Positions 15,881-24,205 of a stretch of 34,291 nucleotides of DNA are shown here, piece by piece. Every line of letters starts with the position of its first letter. Positions within the stretch are counted from its first letter, which is position 1. Source of the DNA: an uncultured Clostridia bacterium (GTDB lineage Bacteria; Bacillota; Clostridia; Oscillospirales; Acutalibacteraceae). The notes beneath the pieces are model-generated. The model saw nothing but the letters and a program-made list of their open reading frames with translations, did no database searches and had not been told where the DNA came from. Location: positions 1 to 34,291 of the forward strand of contig CAMMAZ010000028.1 in the NCBI GenBank assembly GCA_946493765.1, written 5' to 3'. The position numbers were made by a program, and so were the translations under genes.

Positions 15881-17167
15881 ATGCAGATTTATGTTGTGGA
15901 GCCCGGCGACTCGCTTTACAGCATCGGCAAAAAATATGGCGTGTCCGCCGATGAGATCGCCGCCGCCAACCAGATCGACCCGGAAAAGTCGCTGGTGGTT
16001 GGGCAGGCGCTGGTGATCCCGAACCACGGAACCTATTACATAGTACAGCAAGGCGATTCGCTGTATACCATCGGGCGAAAATTCGGTGTGAACTTTGCGG
16101 CGCTCGCAGAATTCAACGATCTGGACCCGTCCAAACCGCTGCAGATCGGTCAACAGCTTACAATACCGCGCATGCGAAAACCGTCTATTGAAACCAACGC
16201 TTATGTTTCGGCGGCAAACGGCAATTTTTCGCGTGCTGCGCTGGACGCCGTGCGGGAGCACGCGAAAAATTTGACCTATATCGCACCGTTCAGCTATGAG
16301 GTGCAAAGGGACGGCAGCCTGTCGGCTCTGGATGTTCCGGCGGTTCAAAATGCTGCGTCCAACAGCGGCGCGGCGCTGATGATGGTGGTCACCAACATTG
16401 AAAACGGCAGATTTTCCGACACGCTGGGCGAAGTGATTTTAAACGACATGCAGGTGCAAAACCGGCTTTTGGATGAAATCCTGCAAACGGCAAAAAGCAA
16501 CGGCTTTCAAGACGTGCATTTTGATTTTGAATACCTGCGCCCCGCCGACCGGGAAAATTACAATGCGTTTTTAAGAAAGGCGGCGGATCTTCTGCACGGC
16601 GAAGGGCTTTTGATGTCCACGGCGCTTGCGCCGAAAACCAGCGCGGACCAGACCGGCGCATGGTACACCGCACACGACTACAAAACCCACGGTGAGATCG
16701 CCGATTTCGTTGTGATTATGACCTATGAATGGGGCTATTCCGGCGGACCGCCGATGGCGGTTTCTCCGATCGGACCGGTGCGGCAGGTCCTCGAATATGC
16801 CAAAACCGAGATTCCCGCCGATAAAATTTTCATGGGTCAGAATCTCTACGGCTACGACTGGACGCTCCCTTACGTCAAAGGCGGGGAATATGCCAAAGCC
16901 ATCAGCCCGCAGGCGGCAATCGATATTGCGCGGCAAAACCGCGCGGCGATCGAATATGATAAGACAGCAAAAGCGCCGTTTTTCCACTATTGGGACAACG
17001 CGCGCCGGGAACATGTCGTCTGGTTTGAAGACGCGCGTTCCATCGACGCGAAATTCAGCCTTTTGAAGGAACTCGGCCTGCGCGGCATCAGCTACTGGCG
17101 GTTAGGCTTCCCCTTCCCGCAAAACTGGCTTTTGCTTTCCGACCGGTTCGATATTATCAAACAATAA
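15881..17167 (+). CDS. LysM-LysM-GH18 protein, SleL/YaaH-type N-acetylglucosaminidase
   Basis: A 428-residue protein. The ATG at 15881 is chosen over an in-frame GTG at 15875 because AGGAGGG (15866-15872) then lies 8 bases upstream. Two LysM domains (about 1-45, YVVEPGDSLYSIGKKYGV; and 50-96, YIVQQGDSLYTIGRKFGV) bind peptidoglycan. A GH18 domain (about 105-428) holds DVHFDFEYL with acid catalyst E217 and D215. This is the architecture of SleL/YaaH cortex-lytic enzymes, which cleave muropeptides with muramic-delta-lactam during germination. No signal peptide, as usual for this family. CATAAACT at 15852-15859 resembles a sigma-E/K -10 box, but the spacing to the ribosome site is tight. A terminator follows. 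Confidence 0.87.
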   Translation: MQIYVVEPGDSLYSIGKKYGVSADEIAAANQIDPEKSLVVGQALVIPNHGTYYIVQQGDSLYTIGRKFGVNFAALAEFNDLDPSKPLQIGQQLTIPRMRKPSIETNAYVSAANGNFSRAALDAVREHAKNLTYIAPFSYEVQRDGSLSALDVPAVQNAASNSGAALMMVVTNIENGRFSDTLGEVILNDMQVQNRLLDEILQTAKSNGFQDVHFDFEYLRPADRENYNAFLRKAADLLHGEGLLMSTALAPKTSADQTGAWYTAHDYKTHGEIADFVVIMTYEWGYSGGPPMAVSPIGPVRQVLEYAKTEIPADKIFMGQNLYGYDWTLPYVKGGEYAKAISPQAAIDIARQNRAAIEYDKTAKAPFFHYWDNARREHVVWFEDARSIDAKFSLLKELGLRGISYWRLGFPFPQNWLLLSDRFDIIKQ

Positions 17168-17183
17168 TATTTGCATTCAAAAT

Positions 17184-17222
17184 CGGCGTTTGGGCAGGTA
17201 AACTGTCAAACGCCGCTTTTGT
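17184..17222 (+). terminator. Intrinsic terminator after LysM-GH18 gene
   Basis: Stem CGGCGTTTG (17184-17192) pairs with CAAACGCCG (17207-17215), followed by CTTTTGTT. It lies 17 bases after the stop codon. Confidence 0.8.
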
Positions 17223-17235
17223 TATACGCGGTCGT

Positions 17236-17823
17236 TCAACCGTTTTCCCGCAGCAGCTGGACCAAATATTTCAAAGGCGCGTTTCCCTGCAATGATTGAT
17301 AATAAATGCCAAAGGACACCGCATCCATGCCTTTGATCGGAATGCGTGCCAGCGAAACTTTCGGCGGGATAAAAAGGTCCGGAAGAATCGAAACGCCGAA
17401 TCCGGCTTCCGCTAAAATCACGGCAGCCTCCGCCGATTCACAAAAATAAACGTCGGCCGGCGGCCGGCCGCCCACTAGCTGCCCTTGCAGCTGCGCCACA
17501 TCCGTCTGTGCTTTTTTCGGATCCAAAAGGATAAGCCTTTCTGCTTTTAGGTCCTCTATCGTCACGCTTTGCCGCCGGGCCAATGGATTTTGGGGCGCAC
17601 AAATGCACACGACCGGCACTTTTTTGATTTCTTTGTAAACAGCGGAAATCTTTTTGAAATCCGGTTCCCGGAATCCGATGACGGCATCGACGTCCTCCTC
17701 CTCGAGCAGCCGGTATAAATGCTGGAACGGCACGACCTGCAGCCGGGGATGCACGTCCGGGAACCGCCGGGCAAGCTGTTGGAAGATGGGCGGCAGCGAA
17801 AAGTGGTGAAGGTGTTCTGCCAT
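17236..17823 (-). pseudogene. LysR-type regulator, substrate-binding domain only
   Basis: About 195 residues with the LysR effector-binding domain: FSLPPIFQQLARRFPDV, the segment VDAVIGF, PVVCICAPQNPLARR, ERLILLDP, then AVILAEAGFGVSILPDL. The DNA-binding helix-turn-helix and linker (about 85 residues) expected before FSLPPIF are missing. Homology stops near 17800, exactly where an ABC exporter fragment begins on the other strand. The ATG at 17823 comes from antisense of that ABC sequence, so any product would lack DNA binding. Confidence 0.82.
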
Positions 17824-18401
17824 GAGCAAAAAAGCCTGGAGCAATTCCGGAAACTGAATCAGGAACTGCGGGAGAGCGCCGATAAAGCCAACACCTTCTC
17901 CAACATCACCATGCCGGTCAACGCCAATATCGGCAACATCAGCTATGTGCTTTGCGCTGTTGCCGGCGCCCTTCTGGCGCTGGGCGGCTATGCGGGACTG
18001 ACACTCGGAACGCTGGTCTCCTTCCTTACCCTGAATAAAAACGCCACCCAGCCGGTCAGCCAGATCAGCCAGCAGACCAACAGCATCGTCATGGCGATGG
18101 CGGGCGCCCAGCGCGTTTTTGATCTGATGGACGAACAGCCGGAAACAGACAACGGCTATGTTGAACTCGTCAACGCCAAAGAGCTGCCGGACGGCGGGTT
18201 AACCGAAACAAAGGAAGGGACCGGCTGATGAAAGGGCGCACCACCTTTGTGATCGCCCATCGGCTTTCCACGGTGAAAAATTCCGACTGCATCATGGTTC
18301 TCGAACAGGGTCGGATCATTGAACGCGGGACCCACGACCAGCTGATCGAACAAAAAGGACGGTATTACCAGCTCTATACCGGCAACGCCATCGGCGAATA
18401 G
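17797..18401 (+). pseudogene. ABC exporter (type 1, half-transporter) with N-terminal and internal deletions
   Basis: The sequence starts inside the membrane domain (KVVKVFCHEQKSLEQF, LRESADKANTF, then NISYVLCAVAGALLALGGY and LTLGTLVSFL) and continues to GAQRVFDLMDEQPE and [10 protein letters not shown]. It then jumps around 18205-18227 to the end of the ATPase domain ([17 protein letters not shown] with switch His, [21 protein letters not shown]). Walker A, Q-loop, signature LSGGQ and Walker B are all gone, and the frame changes at the join. Intact relatives are about 600 residues. The product cannot be functional. Confidence 0.88.
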
Positions 18402-18516
18402 TATTTGTATTGCCGCCAATGCTGCTGTTTCGCAGGTATTTTTCACAAATCGGAACCTTTAATTTTGTGTTAATCTGACAAGAATTTTTGCATTAAAAGA
18501 ATTCAGAATGCATTTG

Positions 18517-18545
18517 TTGTAATTGGCGCTTGAATTTGATATAAT
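18517..18545 (+). promoter_or_regulatory. Promoter of GH9-GH9-CE4 operon
   Basis: TTGTAA (18517-18522) and TATAAT (18540-18545) with a 17-base gap, about 100 bases before the first GH9 start. The 240 bases between the ABC remnant and the GH9 gene hold nothing else that I can identify. Confidence 0.72.
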
Positions 18546-18642
18546 GACAAAAGACAGACGTCAACAAAAACAATGCACGTATCCGAATGGCATACAATAA
18601 CGCAATATACATTTTCCGCGCAAAAGGAGATTTAAGAAAAAA

Positions 18643-20583
18643 ATGAAACGATTTGTGGCAATGCTCATGATATTCTGCATGCTGCTTGCCGTTTGCGCAT
18701 GCGGAAAGGAAGAAGAAACACCCGACACCATCACCACGACAACCACGACTGCGGCCGCGGCGACTGCAACCAGCGGAAAAACGACGGTGCAGACGACAAC
18801 GGCTGTGTCCTCCACAACAGCGGCGCAAAATGATGACACCCCAACCCCGTCGCAGACAACGGCGCCGACAACCACGAGAAACAATTCCACGACCCTGTCC
18901 AAACAGTTGGCGGCAGGGGTGCCGTCGGATTATTCGACCGACCAGATCGCCTATATCGGCGTCAATCAGGTCGGCTATGAAACCGGCGCTGAAAAACGCG
19001 CGGTCATCCGCGCCGAAGTGGAAGCGGACTGCTACCTTGTCAACGCCGTGACCAACCGGGTCGTTTATACGGGACAGGCGGCGGACCGGACATTCGACAC
19101 CACCAACATGATCTATGTGACCTATTTTGATTTTTCGGATTATAACGCGTCGGGCAGCTATTATGTGCAGACAAGTGAAGGCCGGTCGCTTACCTTTTCG
19201 ATCAGCGGCGATCCTTATCAGAAACTCAACAGCGCGCTGCTAAAAATGTTTTATTACCAGCGCTGCGGTTGCACATTGGCGTCCAACTATGTGGACGCAG
19301 GCTACGCCCGCACCACAAGATGCCATCAGTCGGCGGCGATTCTGGTGGAGGAGGGCGGCGTTATCACAAACACCTCCATCCTGGCAACCGGCGGCTGGCA
19401 CGATGCCGGAGACTACGGGCGGTATATGACCCCGGGCTGTGCTGCCGTCTGGCATCTTTTATATGCTTATGACCTGTTTGAATCCGGGATCGACACCGAC
19501 CGCAACCAGATTCCCGAAAGCGGAAACGGCATCGCCGATGTGCTGGACGAAGTGCGGTATGAATTGAACTGGATGCTCAATATGCAGGACAAATCGACCG
19601 GCGGCGTTTATTTCAGAGAAGCGACTGCGGATTTTGCCAACGGCGTGACGCCGGAATGGGACGTTAATTCCATCAATCAGATGTATATGTCCAGAACAAC
19701 GCTGCATTCCTCTGCGGCGTTTGCGGCGGCGATGGCGGCAGCAGCGCGGGTCTATCGCAGTGTGGACAGTGATTTTGCCGCACAGTGCTTATCTGCTGCC
19801 AAAAGCGCCTATACCTACAGTCTCGAACATCAAAATGAGCAGACCGCATTTTCCAACGCATCGGAAAATAACGTCATCAACGCCGGGGAATACGGGGATT
19901 CCAACGCCTGGGATCTTTTATACTGGGCATCAGCGGAGCTTTACCGCACGACCGGCGAACAAAAATACGAGGATCAATTTATCGAGATTCGGGAGAACCG
20001 GACTTTCTCCAAAACGGGGCTGAGCTGCTACGACTCCGGCGGATTCGGCACCATCAGCTATTTAATGGCGGACAATACCGACGCTGCAACACGCGCGCAG
20101 GTCTATACCGAATTGATCGACGGCGCGGACGCTGTTTTGCGCAAAACCGAAAAAAATGTCTACCGCATCTCGCTTCAGTCGAGTGAGTATGTCTGGGGGT
20201 CCAACGGCCAGCTGATGAACCAGACCAATCTGTTGTGCGCTGCGGCTGAAATTGCCGGCACCGACCGTTACGATCAGGCAATTTTAGACCATCTTTCCTA
20301 TCTGCTCGGCACAAACGTGCTGGCCAAAAGTTATGTGACCGGATTTGGCGCCAACGCTGCCCGCAACGCACATTGGGGCATGCATATGGCGACAAAAGAA
20401 CAATATGGCACCCAGATGCCGGCAGGCTTTGTTGTCGGCGGTCCCAATTCCCACGAGGGCGCGGACATCAGCAATATGCCGGCCGCCTGCTATGAAGACG
20501 CGTTTGGCGCTTACACCACCAACGAAGTCACGATTTACTGGAACGCAACAACGCTGTTTACCACAGCGTATCTTTGCAAATAA
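18643..20583 (+). CDS. Surface lipoprotein, glycoside hydrolase family 9
   Basis: A 646-residue protein. A lipoprotein signal (lipobox VCAC, Cys 20) and Thr-rich linker (about 27-85) are followed by an Ig-like CelD_N domain (about 100-190, IAYIGVNQVGYETGAEKRAVI) and a GH9 catalytic domain (about 195-646). GGWHDAGDYGRY (D254, D257) provides the base, TNEVTIYWNA (E628) the acid. GH9 enzymes cleave beta-1,4-glucans. The usual PHHR motif before the C-terminal acid is replaced by NAHWGMHMATK, so the -1/-2 sites may differ from standard cellulases. No carbohydrate-binding module or dockerin is present. Ribosome site AAAGGAGA. First gene of the operon; the next starts 13 bases after its stop. Confidence 0.88.
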   Translation: MKRFVAMLMIFCMLLAVCACGKEEETPDTITTTTTTAAAATATSGKTTVQTTTAVSSTTAAQNDDTPTPSQTTAPTTTRNNSTTLSKQLAAGVPSDYSTDQIAYIGVNQVGYETGAEKRAVIRAEVEADCYLVNAVTNRVVYTGQAADRTFDTTNMIYVTYFDFSDYNASGSYYVQTSEGRSLTFSISGDPYQKLNSALLKMFYYQRCGCTLASNYVDAGYARTTRCHQSAAILVEEGGVITNTSILATGGWHDAGDYGRYMTPGCAAVWHLLYAYDLFESGIDTDRNQIPESGNGIADVLDEVRYELNWMLNMQDKSTGGVYFREATADFANGVTPEWDVNSINQMYMSRTTLHSSAAFAAAMAAAARVYRSVDSDFAAQCLSAAKSAYTYSLEHQNEQTAFSNASENNVINAGEYGDSNAWDLLYWASAELYRTTGEQKYEDQFIEIRENRTFSKTGLSCYDSGGFGTISYLMADNTDAATRAQVYTELIDGADAVLRKTEKNVYRISLQSSEYVWGSNGQLMNQTNLLCAAAEIAGTDRYDQAILDHLSYLLGTNVLAKSYVTGFGANAARNAHWGMHMATKEQYGTQMPAGFVVGGPNSHEGADISNMPAACYEDAFGAYTTNEVTIYWNATTLFTTAYLCK

Positions 20584-20596
20584 AGGAGAGGATGTT

Positions 20597-22264
20597 ATGC
20601 TCGAAATCCCACAGCATTTCAGTGAAAAAGTCAACCCCGACATCGCGGTCGACCAGGTTGCCTACAAAGACACGGCGCCTAAAATCGCGGTGATGAAAAA
20701 CACAAAAGGCGGCACCTTTTATCTTGTCGATCGTGCGACCGGCTCGGCGGTGTTCGCCGGCGATATGAAAGGTCCCGTTTGGGATGAAACCAACCGGTGC
20801 GAAGTCTTCCATCTGGATTTTTCGGCGGTGCAGACCTGCGGTGAATATGAGATCCAAACCGAAACCGGCCGTTCTTATCCGGTCACCATTGCCAAAGACC
20901 CGCTGCAAAAGCTTACAAACGCGATGATCAAAGCGCTTTATTTTCAGCGGTGCGGCTGCGCGTTGACCAAACCGTTCGCCGGGGCATACACCCACGAAGC
21001 CTGCCACAACACCCCCGCCTATCTGCTGACCGACCCGTCGGTCGTGGTGCAGGACGTGTCCGGCGGCTGGCACGACGCCGGGGATTACGGGAAATATATC
21101 ACCCCCGCCAATCAGACGGTGTTTAATATGCTCTATGCCTATGAACTGTTCCCCGCCGGCGTTTCGGATAACTTAAATATTCCCGAAACCGGAAACGGGG
21201 TGCCGGATATTCTCAATGAAGCGCGGTATGAACTGGAATTCATGCTGAAAATGCAAAACGACGAGGGCGGGGTCTACCACAAGGTCACCACCGAACAGTT
21301 TGCCGGCAACGTCATGCCGGATGAGGACGAACACACCATTCAGGCGCTGTCCCCGGTCACTGTCACAGCAACCGGCGGCTTTGCGGCGGCAATGGCTGCG
21401 GCGTCACGGGTTTATCGCCCGTTCGACAACACGTTTGCCGACAAATGTTTAAAAGCTGCAAAAAAAGCCTTTGCCTATGGGATGGAACATTATAAAGAGC
21501 ACAAGGAATTTCATAATGTTGCGCCGTGTGTGACCGGCGTGTATGGCGACAGCTGCTGTCTGGATGAAATGTATTGGGGCGCGGCGGAGCTTTACCGCAC
21601 GACGCATGAGCCTTATTATCAGGAGCAGTTCCGCCTGTTTTTCAATATGGATTTTGATAAAACGGCGTTTGGCGCCTATTATCAGGGCGGACACGGTTCG
21701 CTTTGCTACTGCCTTTGTGAAGACGCCGATCCTGCCCTGCGACAGCAGGTTCTGCACGAAATTGTTCGGGGTGCGGACACAGCGCTTCAGATTGCGCAGG
21801 ATAACGCCTATATGGTGGCGCTGCGGCCGGAAACGAAAACGCAGGAAAGCGATTATTACTGGGGCTCCAACGCCGTGCTGACCAACCGGCTTGCCAACAT
21901 GATTTCCGCAGCCATTCTTACAAAAACGACAAAATACGATCAGGCGATCGCCGACAGCGTTTCTTATCTTTGCGGCCGCAATTATATTTCAAAATGCTAT
22001 GTGACCGGCTTTGGAACCGACGGTGTGCGGCATCCGCACCACCGCCCTTCTATGTTTGACGGTATCGACGCGCCGGTGCCGGGGCTGATTGCCGGCGGCG
22101 CTAACGACCGCCCCGGCCAGCGGCCGAAAAATTCAGAAGGTTGGCCGTCCGCCGCCTGTTATATCGACTGGGAATGGAACTGGACGACCAACGAAGTCGC
22201 GATCTATTGGAACAGCTCCTGTTTTTATGTGACCGGTTATCTGCGCGCTTTGCAGAAAAAATAA
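20597..22264 (+). CDS. Glycoside hydrolase family 9 without signal peptide
   Basis: A 555-residue protein; the ATG at 20597 follows AAAGGAGAGG, while longer upstream readings overlap the first GH9 gene. A CelD_N Ig-like domain (about 10-100, IAVDQVAYKDTAPKIAVM) is followed by a GH9 domain with GGWHDAGDYGKY (D160, D163), PHHRPS (about 480) and TNEVAIYWN (E533), so all catalytic elements are present. No signal peptide or lipobox, which suggests a cytoplasmic enzyme hydrolysing imported beta-glucan oligosaccharides, as known for GH9 glucosidase/cellodextrinase-type members. Similarity to the upstream gene suggests an old duplication. Confidence 0.87.
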   Translation: MLEIPQHFSEKVNPDIAVDQVAYKDTAPKIAVMKNTKGGTFYLVDRATGSAVFAGDMKGPVWDETNRCEVFHLDFSAVQTCGEYEIQTETGRSYPVTIAKDPLQKLTNAMIKALYFQRCGCALTKPFAGAYTHEACHNTPAYLLTDPSVVVQDVSGGWHDAGDYGKYITPANQTVFNMLYAYELFPAGVSDNLNIPETGNGVPDILNEARYELEFMLKMQNDEGGVYHKVTTEQFAGNVMPDEDEHTIQALSPVTVTATGGFAAAMAAASRVYRPFDNTFADKCLKAAKKAFAYGMEHYKEHKEFHNVAPCVTGVYGDSCCLDEMYWGAAELYRTTHEPYYQEQFRLFFNMDFDKTAFGAYYQGGHGSLCYCLCEDADPALRQQVLHEIVRGADTALQIAQDNAYMVALRPETKTQESDYYWGSNAVLTNRLANMISAAILTKTTKYDQAIADSVSYLCGRNYISKCYVTGFGTDGVRHPHHRPSMFDGIDAPVPGLIAGGANDRPGQRPKNSEGWPSAACYIDWEWNWTTNEVAIYWNSSCFYVTGYLRALQKK

Positions 22265-22297
22265 GATGGATGAAATGATGGGAAAGAGGTTTTTGAA

Positions 22298-23101
22298 ATG
22301 ATTCAGTTTGATGTGTTCAAAGATGGGAAAGGATTTGCGCTGACGATGAGCTATGACGACGGATCTCCCAACGACCGGCGCTTAGCGCCGCTGTTTGATC
22401 AATATGGGATCCGCGGCACCTTTCATCTGAATTCCAACCGGATGCTGCATTCGACCGATGGAAGCATCCGTCCGGAAGAAGTGAAGGACGTTTATAAAAA
22501 TCATGAGGTCGCCGCGCACACCTACCATCACGGCTGGCTGGAAAAAATGACGGACGTCAGCGTGATCAATGAGGTGTTGAACGACAGGCTGGAGCTCGAA
22601 AAGGCGTGCGGTTATATCGTCCGCGGCATGTCCTATCCGTTCGGCACCAATAACCAAAGGGTCAGGGATCTGATCAAATCCTGCGGTATTGTCTATTCCA
22701 GGACCGCCAATTCCACAAACGGGTTCGATATTCCAAATGATTTTCTGGCATGGCACCCAACCTGCCATCACAACGGCGCGCCGGAATGCGCCAAACGGTT
22801 TTTGGAAACCGTCAAAAGCGGCTGGGCAAAGGGTAAGCTGCTTTATATCTGGGGGCACGCCCATGAGCTGACCGATGAAAGCGACTGGGAGATGATGGAG
22901 GAGCTGTGCAAATCCCTCTCGAATCTTGAAAACGTCTGGTATGCGACTAACATTGAGATCTATGACTATGTGACCGCACAACGCAGCTTACATATTGCAG
23001 CGGATGAAAGCGCAGTGCACAACCCGTCGCAGATCGACGTCTGGATCAACAAGGACGGACAAACCGTTAAGATCCCCGCCGGAGAAACGGTCATTTTTTA
23101 A
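22298..23101 (+). CDS. Polysaccharide deacetylase (CE4/NodB type) without signal peptide
   Basis: A 267-residue protein with ribosome site GAAAGAGG, 33 bases after the second GH9. NodB motifs are visible: MSYDDG (D20 base, D21 metal), HTYHH (H74 and H78 metal ligands), RGMSYPFG (position of motif 3) and LLYIWGHAHEL (motif 5). CE4 enzymes remove acetyl groups from sugar polymers with a divalent metal. No signal peptide, so it would act in the cytoplasm, probably on acetylated oligosaccharides brought in together with the GH9 substrates. The last 35 residues (IAADESAVHNPSQ to ETVIF) form an extra strand-rich tail. Confidence 0.82.
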   Translation: MIQFDVFKDGKGFALTMSYDDGSPNDRRLAPLFDQYGIRGTFHLNSNRMLHSTDGSIRPEEVKDVYKNHEVAAHTYHHGWLEKMTDVSVINEVLNDRLELEKACGYIVRGMSYPFGTNNQRVRDLIKSCGIVYSRTANSTNGFDIPNDFLAWHPTCHHNGAPECAKRFLETVKSGWAKGKLLYIWGHAHELTDESDWEMMEELCKSLSNLENVWYATNIEIYDYVTAQRSLHIAADESAVHNPSQIDVWINKDGQTVKIPAGETVIF

Positions 23102-23126
23102 AAAGCTGTGTTCGCAGGAACTTTCA

Positions 23127-23378
23127 AGGCTTCCCCTTGAGGGGAAAAGGGTGCGCTTTCCTTTTTCTGTTGCATGGGTTTTCATGTGCACCCTTACAAG
23201 TTTTGGACTTTTGTCCAAAACTTCCAACTTTCGTGTTATACAGGCAGCCGACTGATGAGGTGTCTAAAACAGCAAGCTTTTCGGCTTTCCACAGGTTGAC
23301 TGCGTGTTTCTCCACCTCATCCACCGCGGACATGAATTCCCTTTCCCCTCAAAGATCGAAAGGCTTTTACCGGTTTGA
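23127..23378. repeat. Non-coding interval bounded by imperfect inverted repeats
   Basis: The left end reads AAGGCTTCCCCTTGAGGGG followed by AAAAGGG; the right end, read on the other strand, gives AAGCCTTTCGATCTTTGAGG and then GGAAAGGG. The interval of about 250 bp has no credible gene. Short open frames in it have no ribosome site. It resembles small non-autonomous elements or intergenic repeats of clostridial genomes. Confidence 0.45.
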
Positions 23379-23411
23379 TTTTAAACAATCATAAAAAGGA
23401 GGATGTTCAAC

Positions 23412-23789
23412 ATGAAACAACGTTTTTTTAAATGTGCTCATTGCGGCAACATCATTGCTTTTGTGGAAAACAAAGGCGTGCCGGTGATCTGCTGCGGCGA
23501 ACCGATGCAGGAGATCCTGCCCGGCACCACCGATGCCGCGACCGAAAAGCATGTGCCGGTTATCCAAATCGACGGCACACAGGTCACGGTAACGGTCGGC
23601 GAAACGCTGCATCCGATGCAGGAAGAGCATTTCATCCAGTGGATCTCACTGGAAACCAAACAAGGCAACCAGCGCAAGGAATTAAACCCGGGAGACCAAC
23701 CGGTCGCCAAATTTGCGCTGTGTGCGGATGACGAAGTGGTCTGCGCGTTTGCTTATTGCAACCTGCATGGGCTTTGGAAATCAGAATAA
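23412..23789 (+). CDS. dfx: Desulfoferrodoxin (superoxide reductase)
   Basis: A 125-residue protein; the ATG at 23412 is chosen because AGGAGG (23397-23402) lies 9 bases upstream, while the ATG at 23403 touches the ribosome site. The N-terminal desulforedoxin-type iron site has C8-x2-C11 and C27-C28. The C-terminal neelaredoxin domain has EKH (E45, K46, H47), H67, H73 and YCNLHG (C116, H119), giving the Fe(His)4Cys centre that reduces superoxide to hydrogen peroxide. The enzyme protects anaerobes against oxygen exposure and accepts electrons from rubredoxin. It appears to be transcribed alone and ends at a terminator. Confidence 0.95.
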   Translation: MKQRFFKCAHCGNIIAFVENKGVPVICCGEPMQEILPGTTDAATEKHVPVIQIDGTQVTVTVGETLHPMQEEHFIQWISLETKQGNQRKELNPGDQPVAKFALCADDEVVCAFAYCNLHGLWKSE

Positions 23790-23835
23790 AAGCAACCGCT
23801 AACCGCTTTTTGCAAGGCAAAACAACCACAAAATA

Positions 23836-23866
23836 AAATCCCTGTATGCATTGCATACAGGGATTT
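23836..23866. terminator. Bidirectional terminator between desulfoferrodoxin and small peptide gene
   Basis: Stem AAATCCCTGTAT (23836-23847) pairs with ATACAGGGATTT. On the plus strand it is followed by ATCTTTGTTTGTTT, on the minus strand by TATTTTGTGG, so it can end both converging transcripts. Confidence 0.85.
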
Positions 23867-23878
23867 ATCTTTGTTTGT

Positions 23879-23995
23879 TTAGTTGTCAAAGATATCGTCG
23901 CCGCCAAGGTCACCATCACCCCAGCTGGTGGTCACGATATCACTCACTTCAAACATTTCGATCTCCATTGCGGGAGATTCATAGCATTCTTTCAT
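23879..23995 (-). CDS. 38-residue acidic peptide with its own promoter and terminator
   Basis: The peptide starts MKECYESPAMEIEMFEVSD and continues IVTTSWGDGDLGGDDIFDN. GGAAGG lies 8 bases before the ATG, a consensus promoter (24062-24090) lies about 70 bases upstream and a terminator begins 13 bases after the stop. The pattern Y..P.MEI..F...DIVTTS followed by a Gly/Asp-rich tail is typical of small, poorly described peptides of Firmicutes, some of which look like precursors of modified peptides. No modifying enzyme or transporter is nearby. Function unknown. Confidence 0.7.
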   Translation of the reverse strand: MKECYESPAMEIEMFEVSDIVTTSWGDGDLGGDDIFDN

Positions 23996-24061
23996 CGCGC
24001 TGTCCTTCCTTTCGACTGTGGATATTTAGAGCCGGTTCGCCTTTAATCCTACAGTAAAGTT

Positions 24062-24090
24062 ATTATATCACCACGCATTGACAATGTCAA
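24062..24090 (-). promoter_or_regulatory. Consensus promoter of the 38-residue peptide gene
   Basis: On the minus strand TTGACA (24085-24090) and TATAAT (24062-24067) are separated by exactly 17 bases. Both boxes match consensus at every position, so expression should be strong. Confidence 0.85.
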
Positions 24091-24205
24091 GATAGGTTAC
24101 AAAATTTTGTCTGCATGTGTCCGGCTCTTTAGCTGTGTGCTCTTGCGCCAGCAACTACGCGTCACACACAATTGACTTTTGACATCTTTCCATCTGGGCG
24201 CTTTT

